Source: Cryptomeria japonica | Taxonomy: Eukaryota > Streptophyta > Pinopsida > Cupressales > Cupressaceae | Reading direction: 5' to 3' | DNA: 64,000 bases | NCBI RefSeq assembly: GCF_030272615.1 | Contig: NC_081414.1 | Location: 810,563,069-810,627,068 of the forward strand | Made by a program: the position numbers and the translations under genes | Notes under the pieces: model-generated | Told to the model about the DNA's origin: nothing | What the model saw: only the letters and a program-made list of their open reading frames with translations | Database searches by the model: none | In this document: piece by piece, positions 56,700 through 64,000 of the stretch | Layout of the letters: each line of letters begins with the position of its first letter | Numbering within the stretch: the first letter of the stretch is position 1

Positions 56700-59600
56700 A
56701 ATCGCATAGGATGAGGACACCTGTCCCAGAAGGCGCTACTAGTGATGACAATTTGGATTCACTCATGATCGAAACTGATGAGGAGAGTGCCATCGATGAC
56801 CTCGATGATTGCCTTGACATACCTGAATATAACCACATCTTCACTCTTTGTCCAGCAAACTCTGAAAACACTAATGACCTTCCCCTTGTTCACCCCCAAC
56901 TCATTGACTGGGATCATGAAGGACCAGCACAATTTGATACATTTCAAAATGACGAAGCTATTGTCGACTATCTTGGCATTCAAGATGATCTTCCCCCTGG
57001 AGACCACAAAGCAGGATACACCATAGAACTCAACAACATGGCATACTTCGGTGAGGGTGTCGGGCCTTCTAGTCGCAAAAATGTGAAAATAAGAACAAAA
57101 CAAGGGTCTTATGGCGAAAACCACACTGTGGCACTATCTGACTCCAAAAAAGTAAAAAGAAAGGACGTATCTGAGGGTGAAAACCTCTCTGAGGCACCCG
57201 AAGATGGAAGGCTCGACATTCTCCCAGCGTCATATGAGGAAAAGTTATCCATGCTGATAGAGGAAACTATAAAGACAAACATTGCTACGGAAGAAGTTCC
57301 ACACAACATATTCTTAGCTCAATCTTTGACAGAGTCCGAAAAGGCAAAATTCATAAGCTTCTTTAAGGAACAACAAATCAACTTTGCATGGTCATATGCT
57401 AATATGCCTGGATTGGATCCGGATTTGGTAATGCATCATTTGACAGTCAAACCAGGGGCAAAGCCAGTAAAGCAGAAATTAAGGAAAATGCACCCACAAG
57501 TGGCATTACTAGTCAAAGCACAGCTGGAGAAATTATTGGATGTCGGATTCATACGCCCAATTGATTATCCCGAATGGATTTCCAATTTAGTACCTGTCAG
57601 CAAACCAGATCGCAGTATCCGAATATGTACAGACTTCAGAGATATCAACAAAGCTTATCCGAAAGATGACTTCCCATTACCAAACATTGACTTGATCGTT
57701 GATCTCACAATAGGTCATGAAATGCTATCTTTAATGGACGGATTTTCTGGATATAATCAAATCAGGATTGCGCCTGAAGATCAACATAAAACATCATTCA
57801 CTTGTCCATGGGGAACCTTCTGTTGGAATGTCATGCCTTTTGGGCTGAAAAATGTAGGCGCTACTTATCAAAGAGCGATGACCACTATTTTTCATGATCT
57901 CATGCACATAACAGTGGAAGATTATGTTGATGATCTCTTGGGAAAATCAATAGACAAAGATACACACTTGGACATACTTTCAGTTGTCTTTGATCGGCTG
58001 GAAAAATACAAAGTAAGATTAAATCCAAAGAAATGTGTCTTTGGAGTAACCTCAGGGAAGCTCCTAGGATTCATTGTGTCTAAAAGAGGAATCGAGGCCG
58101 ATCCAGCAAAAGTCAAGGCTATCTTGAACATGCCGCCACCGAGGAACATTAGTCAACTTCTATCTTTACAAGGGAGACTCCAATCCATACAAAGATTCAT
58201 AGCGCAACTTGCAGATAAGTGTAATCCTTTCCAGCACCTGCTACACAAAAACATCAAGTTCAAATGGGATGAGAACTGTCAATAGGCTTTTCAGGTGCTC
58301 AAAGATTATCTTTTGAACCCACCAGTTTTGATGCCACCAATTCCAGATCAACCTTTGTTACTCTACATATCAGCTACTCCAACGGCACTGGGGGCACTCT
58401 TAGCACAACAAATACCTGACGGTAAGGAAAAAGCAGCATACTATATCAGTCGCACACTGGTGGGATATGAGCTAAATTACACACCAATCGAGCATGCCTG
58501 TCTCGCTGTGGTCTTTGCTTCACTAAAATTACGTCATTATATGCTCACTCACAAGACTAAGTTGATTGCCAGAATTGATCCACTAAAATATCTTCTCAAC
58601 AAAGCTACACTTACTGGGCGGCTGGCCAAGTGGGTAATGATTCTGAGTGAATTTGACATCGAGTACATAGATAGAAAAGCAATAAAAGGACAAGCAATTG
58701 CAGATCAATTGGCAGATGCTCCCATGATAGATGATGTTCCTCTACAGTCAGAATTTCCAGATGAAGCAATTTTAACAATATCACATGTGAAGCCATGGCA
58801 ACTATACTTTGATGGCTCATACACACAGCATGGAGCAGGAGCGGGTATACTCTTTATAACTCCTCAAGGCGATTCTATACCAAAATCATACCGCTTATCA
58901 TTTCCTTGCACCAACAATATAGCGGAATATGAGGCATTAACAACTGGATTAAGAATTGCAGTTCAGTGGAAGATCCAGGAACTTCATGTTTTTGGGGATT
59001 CTCAACTTGTCATCCATCAAGCAACTGATGATTACCAAACAAAAGATGAAAAGCTAATGCCTTACAAACAACTGGTAGATGATTTGAAACAACACTTCAC
59101 AAAGATAGATTTTGAGCAGATACCAAGAGAACAGAATCGTGCTGCAGATGCCATGGCTACGATTGCTTCTCTCATTGATCTACCACAAAATGAGACCTGC
59201 TATGAGTTCCTGGTAGATAATCTGCTGATTCCTTCATATGAGATCACTCCTACAGAAATGATATGTGTTGTTGGTCCTGAATCCCAGTTATATGGTTCCA
59301 TATTCACATACCTTCGCGATAATATCTTACCTCCTGATCTATCGAACAACCAACGCCACACTTTCATTCGCCAATCCTCTCGATACGTCATTCTAGCTGA
59401 TATCCTATACCGACGAGGTCTAGATGGCACCCTTCTTAGATGTTTAGAGAGTGACGAAGCTCAGATTGCGTTATGAGAAGTGCATGAAGGGATATGTGGT
59501 CCGCATACTAGTGGTCCTACCTTGGCCAAGAAACTCATCAGGACTGGATATTACTGGCCTACTATGGAAAAAGACTCATATCAGTTTGTCAAGAAGTGTA

Positions 59601-60544
59601 AGTAGTGTCAAATTCATGGAGACCTCATACACGCACCAGCACAAGAACTACAACCACTTGCATCTCCTTGGCCCTTTTGTCAGTGGGGATTCGATCTCAT
59701 AGGCAAGATTCACCCTCCTTCTTCCAACGGTCATAAATTCATTATCACAGCCACAAAGTATTTCACAAAGTGGATTGAAGCCGTGCCTCTCACACAAGTT
59801 ACTGGGAAACAAATCGCTACCTTCATTTTGAACTACATCATTTGCCAATATGGGATTCCTACTTCCATTAATACTGATAACGGGCATCCCTTCAAAAATC
59901 AGGATGTTCGTGAACTCTGTGACCGCTTCCATATCTCTCATCATTTCTCCACACCATATTACCCCTAAGGTAATGGCCAAGCTGAGGCGTCTAACAAAAC
60001 AATTCTCAAAATCCTTAAAAAGATAGTCGACGACGCTGGCCGTAACTGGCATATCCAACTCAATCCTGCACTTTGGGCCTACCGTACAAGTGTCCGCACA
60101 CCTACAGGAGCTACACCTTACTCACTTGTCTACGGTGCTGAAGCCATCTTGCCTATTGAGGTCGAGTTACCTTCTCTACGGGTCTCCTTGAGAAACATAA
60201 TCAACGATGAAGATTACAGGGTTTCTCGCTTACAAGAACTAGAACTGCTGGAGGAACGAAGACACACTGCTTTTAATCATCTCAAGGCTTACCAACAAAG
60301 AATGAGTCATAGCTACAATCACAAAGTTAAGCCTCGCACATTTGAAGTAGGTGACTTAGTCCTCAGAGAGAACCCCAAGAATCAGCAAGACAGAGATAAG
60401 AAGGGCAAGTTCAAACCAAACTGGCTTGGTCCTTACATCATCACAGTGGTATATGGATCTAGGGCATATCAGCTCTCAACTAAAGAAGGTGAACCTTTGG
60501 AGGATCCTATCAATAGCATGCACCTTTACAGGTTCTACACATAG
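56696..60544 (+). pseudogene. Pol of the Tat-type element: RT, RNase H, second RNase H, integrase
   Basis: One continuous frame of 1282 codons plus the final stop, with four internal stops: 58283 (TAG), 59474 (TGA), 59603 (TAG), 59966 (TAA). RT is at about 57440-58050 with SLMDGFSGYNQI (catalytic Asp) and YVDD at 57923-57934. RT-linked RNase H lies at about 58310-58700. An archaeal-type RNase H at about 58790-59170 has LYFDGSYTQHGAGAG, NIAEYEALTTGL and VFGDSQLVIHQ, keeping D, E and D. Integrase has the HHCC finger (about 59480-59615, its last inter-Cys residue being a stop), D at FDLIGKI, D at NTDNGHPF and E at GNGQAEASNKT. No chromodomain; the end is GEPLEDPINSMHLYRFYT. It would copy RNA to DNA and integrate it. 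Confidence 0.9.
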
Positions 60545-62212
60545 CTCATCGGAATATCCTAATTCAAAAATACAAAAAAAAAATCAAAAAATTCAAAAAT
60601 ACAAAAAAAAAAAAAAAAAAAATCGAAAAAAGTAAAGAGAAATAATTTCGTCCAACGGTGAAAACCACTTCGGTGGTGCCCTGGTCAAGTACCATGGTGA
60701 AAACTGGGTCACCAGTGCCATGCGTAGAGACTTTGCTCCTCCCTCCTTCAGGATTCTCTTTCATCCTTTCACTTTGCACACACTCACGACCAATTCATCC
60801 ACAATAAACTTACCCAGTCCCATCATGGCTTGTTATTGATCTACCCCAAGATTGGTTAGGCATTCATAATAAACCTCCCTTTTCGCCTCCCTTTCCATCC
60901 ATAATAAATCAGATCCTATCTGTGACTATGGCCAAATCCTACGTCTAGTAATGGGTGTGAAACTGAGAACATCACATGTTTCGAGGAGTACAGTTTCTTC
61001 CAGCTTCCTTCAAGTCTATCCGCGCACAGATCCGCAATAAAGCAACATTTGCCTCATAGATCCGCAATAAAGCAACATTTGCATCAAAGATCCACAATAA
61101 AGTTTCATCTTCTTCGTAATAAAGTATCAGTTTCATGGATTCAGTCAGTTTTAGATGAGAGACAACAGCAACAATGAGCTTCAACAAAATCAAATCTTTC
61201 AACAGACTCAGACAACATATGGTTCAGTGCTATCTATCCTTTTTGTGAAAGTGAACATTGTGACCACAATCGAATAAGACTTATACAAGTGACAAGAGAC
61301 ACTAAACTTGAGGACTACAGTGGATGTTGGTGTCGAGTCTTGGTTTTCTTTTGATTTTATCTTCTTGGTGACATGTCTTTTAGCTTTTCCAGGATGTCTT
61401 TGACTAGAGATTCTATCTCCAGGATGTCTTTGACTAGAAAGGCAAGGATGGGGTATCGTCACCTATTTGCATTTGCTGTCTGTGGATTGTCTCTTAGTAA
61501 TGCTATGACTTGTCCAAGGATATGAGGACACTGTGAGTCTAGTATGAACTGGGGCATTCCTTGTTTGTGACTGTCTTATCTCCATGCAAACAGGTACAAT
61601 GACTTTCTGGGCCGAACAAATGCCTCGATTGTCATAATAAAGCTCAATGATGATAACGCACAAGAAGCTCTTTCATGTTCATATCTTCTATCTTACATCC
61701 CCCTTTCTTGATTGACTTCCATCATCCTTCTCAAGTCCGCATAGCCCGCTATCACATGACTGAGTATAATGACACACCAAAAACATTTGCATTTCATATA
61801 GTTACACCTACATCACCACATATAAGCATTTCATACATACATATAGATATCACAATTGCATCACATCCTGCATACAATACATGTTAGCACATTTTACATT
61901 TTCATCATGTAAATAATCATTTGCATTATCATTTGCATTACATACATTCACATTTGCATCATGCATCACATATACAACATAAAAGAACAAAAAAAAAATA
62001 TTGCATTCCATCATATAAGCATCACATAAGAACATTTCATCACATAAGGTACACATGCATATAGCTGCCACAAAAATGAATCATATCTCATATATAATCA
62101 AAGGTGTCATGATACAATGATGCCAAAAGAATCATATGGCTACAAAATCACCCACAGGTGTCTACAATACAAAAATAGTACATATACTGATACAAAGGGG
62201 AGCCCTCTATGG
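60545..62212 (+). other. 3' region of the Tat-type element between pol and the antisense ORF
   Basis: Includes A-rich runs at 60574-60625, the segment shared with 49500-49915, a 30-bp tandem repeat with AATAAA at 61036, 61066, 61096 and 61118, a duplicated CCAGGATGTCTTTGACTAGA (61389 and 61419), and a CAT-rich stretch (61880-62060). No sense-strand coding sequence is recognised. The AATAAA repeat may act in 3'-end formation of one of the two opposing transcripts. Confidence 0.55.
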
Positions 62213-64000
62213 CTATGATGAACTCCCTCCCTCGGAGCCGCCTGGCCTCGACGGACGCTGAGCTGTAGATGGACCTGCTCTGGGATCACCCTGCCTGTTT
62301 GGTGGTGGTGGAGGACCCATGACCCCACCACTAGATGCCTGCCTCCTACGACTCCCTCCCGTAGCCGTCGCTGTACGCGATGGTCTATGGAAGCTCCTCG
62401 CTCGCTGATCCACTGGCACTGCACCATAGTAGAGGTCCCTCCAATAACCTATCTCCTCTCCAGCTCACAGCACATATGCGTAGCCTGCCCTTGCGTCCTC
62501 TGCTGCCTGCCTCCCTACCCGCAGAGCTGTCTCGGCCTCAGTATATCGCTGGATGGCCTGGTCTCTCTCTCGCTCTGTATCTCAGAGCCTGATCCTGAGG
62601 CGATCCCTCTCCCACTCCAATTCCTGGATCTCGTCTGCCTGGCCCTGGCAGATCTCTCCCAGTTCTAGCAGCTCATCCTCCTTAGGATCTCCACCCTCAG
62701 CCTCTGCCTGTGGCTCCTCCTCTGCAGGTGCCTGCACCTGTGCCTCCCCCTGTACCTATCTAGGTGCCTGAACTGGTGCTTGTCTCTGTACATGCTGGGG
62801 AACCTGTACCTATGCCTGTACTGACACCTGTCTCTGCACCTGTCCCTGCCTCTGTCCCTGTGCTACTGGTACCTGCAGGGGCAATCCACCTCGACCCCTC
62901 ACCACCTGGGCTGCTCCCTCCTGTCCTCCCTCCCTCCGAGGTGCCACCCGCCTCTCCCCCACTACTCCCCTCCGCCTCCGTCAGCCCCTACCTCCATCCC
63001 CTCCACCATCATCATCATCATCCCCTCCAACCTCTTTCTCCAGCAGCTCTCCAGGATCTGTCAACCTCAAAAACGGATGCTCTGCCCAATACGCAGCATA
63101 CTCTGCATCCATCCCTGCATCCTCCACCTCTGGCCACATATCCCAAGGTAGTGGCATCATCTCTGTCATCTGTGTCACGGCCTGATCATACGATAACAGC
63201 GGTCCGAACTGTGCCTAATCTCTGACTGTATGGGCATACATGCTCGAGCCTCGTGGCATCCTCTAAATCCGGTCGAACTGCCTGCCAACCCTGTCAACCA
63301 ACTGCCTCTCCAAAATATAGGGCATCCGCCCAATCAGATATTTGCTCCTGAATGTATATGGCAGCTCCACTGCATCATCCTCCCACTCCTCGCACCCCAG
63401 GTACGGCCTCCAGATGACTGTGTCAATATCATCTATAACACGCCTCCAGTGCTCCAGTTGACCAATCCGAGGCTGTGACGTAATCATATCATACAAATGT
63501 ACAAAGCTCCGCCCATGTCCTCTGCCCCTGAAATGAATAGGCCATGTGATAGGAAGGTGCTCATATGCCCACACCTGTAACAGAGTCACTCCGCAGCCCA
63601 GTCCCACTGATCCGTGATAAACGAACTGATGCAGCTCATAGTATAAATATGCCAAGACACATGGCCCCCATGCATATCTAGTGTGCTCAGTCACTAGTAT
63701 CTCCAGTGCTCCTCTCCAGCCCACTGCCAACCCCCGTGTCGCCCTGTCCGGACACAAGAAACCACTGATGGCTCCTCCAATAACAGCTGGTAACGCTAAA
63801 CCTGTCGCGGTCATGGTATCCCATGCCACGTGACCTGCTCTCATCTCCAACTCGGGATCCTGGAATACCCATCTCAGAGCCTCCCTATCTCCATCTCGAT
63901 CATATGGAATCAGCTCTCCATTGATCGGTATGTGCAGTATCCTATAGACATCCTCGAGCGTCACTATCATCTCCCCCATAGGTAAGTGAAACGTGCAAGT
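62213..64000 (-). pseudogene. Antisense plant-mobile-domain (PMD/MAIN-like) ORF, 5' end outside the window
   Basis: One minus-strand frame runs from the window edge (TCTFHLPMGEMIVTLEDVYR) to TAG at 62213. The N-terminal 240 visible residues match the plant mobile domain, PF10536, as in MAIN/MAIL1 and transposon-encoded relatives: GEM-VTLEDVYRILHIPING near the start, then LLQVWAYEHLPIT. Then come an acidic poly-Asp tract (about 63000), an Arg/Gly-rich part, a V-Q-P repeat region (about 62900-62700), a coiled coil (about 62690-62470) and a Pro/Arg/Ser tail. Stops in frame are at 63263, 63215, 62981, 62810, 62756, 62582 and 62465; no frameshift over 1.77 kb. PMD function is unclear, with nuclear, silencing-related roles for host members. 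Its location antisense after pol is typical of Tat elements. Plus-strand frames here are shadows. Confidence 0.8.

Larger units (their letters stand above)
50074..64000 (+). mobile_element. Tat-lineage Ty3/gypsy retrotransposon with antisense ORF, 3' end outside the window
   Basis: 5' LTR 50074-50837, PBS 50841-50858, leader to 53036, gag-protease 53037-56699, pol 56696-60544, 3' region with polyadenylation-like signals, antisense plant-mobile-domain ORF 62213 to beyond 64000. Diagnostic for Tat are the second (archaeal-type) RNase H, the absence of a chromodomain, the CX2HX4HX4C knuckle, and an antisense ORF between pol and the 3' LTR, a feature known from Tat elements such as Grande and RIRE2. 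Five in-frame stops and one frame change in gag-pol and seven stops in the antisense ORF make it inactive but well preserved. Confidence 0.85.

Noticed and set aside
61880..62060. CAT-rich stretch as a microsatellite locus
   Set aside because: Too irregular for a true microsatellite; treated as low-complexity part of the Tat 3' region.
62140..62427. 95-residue minus-strand ORF overlapping the end of the antisense gene
   Set aside because: It is in another frame; the frame ending at 62213 is continuous with the mobile domain.
62380..63478. Several plus-strand ORFs of 70-153 residues, proline/serine/valine-rich
   Set aside because: They are shadows of the GC-rich antisense mobile-domain frame, which has clear domain matches.
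50074..64000. An endogenous pararetrovirus (caulimovirid) origin for the large element
   Set aside because: LTR, integrase with D-D-E motifs and a gypsy domain order are present, and no movement-protein domain is seen.

Overview
The window reads as plant nuclear DNA from a large, repeat-dominated genome. No bacterial, organellar, rRNA, tRNA or CRISPR signal was seen. Almost everything recognisable is decayed transposable-element sequence. Only two loci look like host genes, and both carry premature stops. Long AT-rich spacers, very old nested LTR elements and a Tat-lineage Ty3/gypsy element with an antisense plant-mobile-domain ORF suggest a gymnosperm (conifer-like) genome. That assignment is inference, not proof.

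Layout. 1-5774 (minus): a non-autonomous LTR element with one LTR (4576-5774), an initiator-Met PBS, a coiled-coil protein ending in five tandem CCHC knuckles, an unknown second ORF and a set of polypurine motifs; its far end lies beyond base 1. It is embedded in an older gag-protease relic (about 5775-10500, minus), which a solo LTR of the same family (6634-7766) splits inside the protease active-site region. 12040-14003 (minus): a Ty1/copia remnant. 14700-15460 (minus): a lachrymatory-factor-synthase-like gene with one nonsense codon, plus a downstream copy of its C-terminal helix. About 16.0-17.25 kb: LTR-like DNA. 18711-18822 and 37955-38066: two copies of one tRNA-derived SINE. 20185-21615: a GA-rich degenerate minisatellite with an (AG)43 tract. 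23.04-33.4 kb (plus): a LINE ORF2 relic whose 3' end plus spacer is repeated head-to-tail three times (about 2.41 kb unit). 35.08-35.48 kb (minus): a DUF4283-like LINE ORF1 fragment. 36074-37108 (plus): an F-box protein gene, truncated. 40279-42751 (plus): an unknown charged/coiled-coil ORF set convergent with a second gag-protease element (43.69-46.31 kb, minus).

The best preserved unit is the Tat-lineage retrotransposon from 50074 to beyond the right edge. It has a 5' LTR, a PBS, a 2.2-kb leader carrying 17 copies of a GCGTCTGTG-type motif, gag, protease, G-patch-like region, RT, RNase H, a second archaeal-type RNase H, integrase, a 3' region with tandem AATAAA signals, and an antisense ORF with a plant mobile domain (62213 to >64000, minus). 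Its coding regions are broken almost only by in-frame stops, with one frame change near 56697.

The most unusual items are the five-knuckle non-autonomous element, the antisense mobile-domain ORF kept in one frame for 1.77 kb, the motif-rich Tat leader, the LINE triplication and the two-copy SINE. All coordinates and translations are manual readings; no alignment or database search was run.
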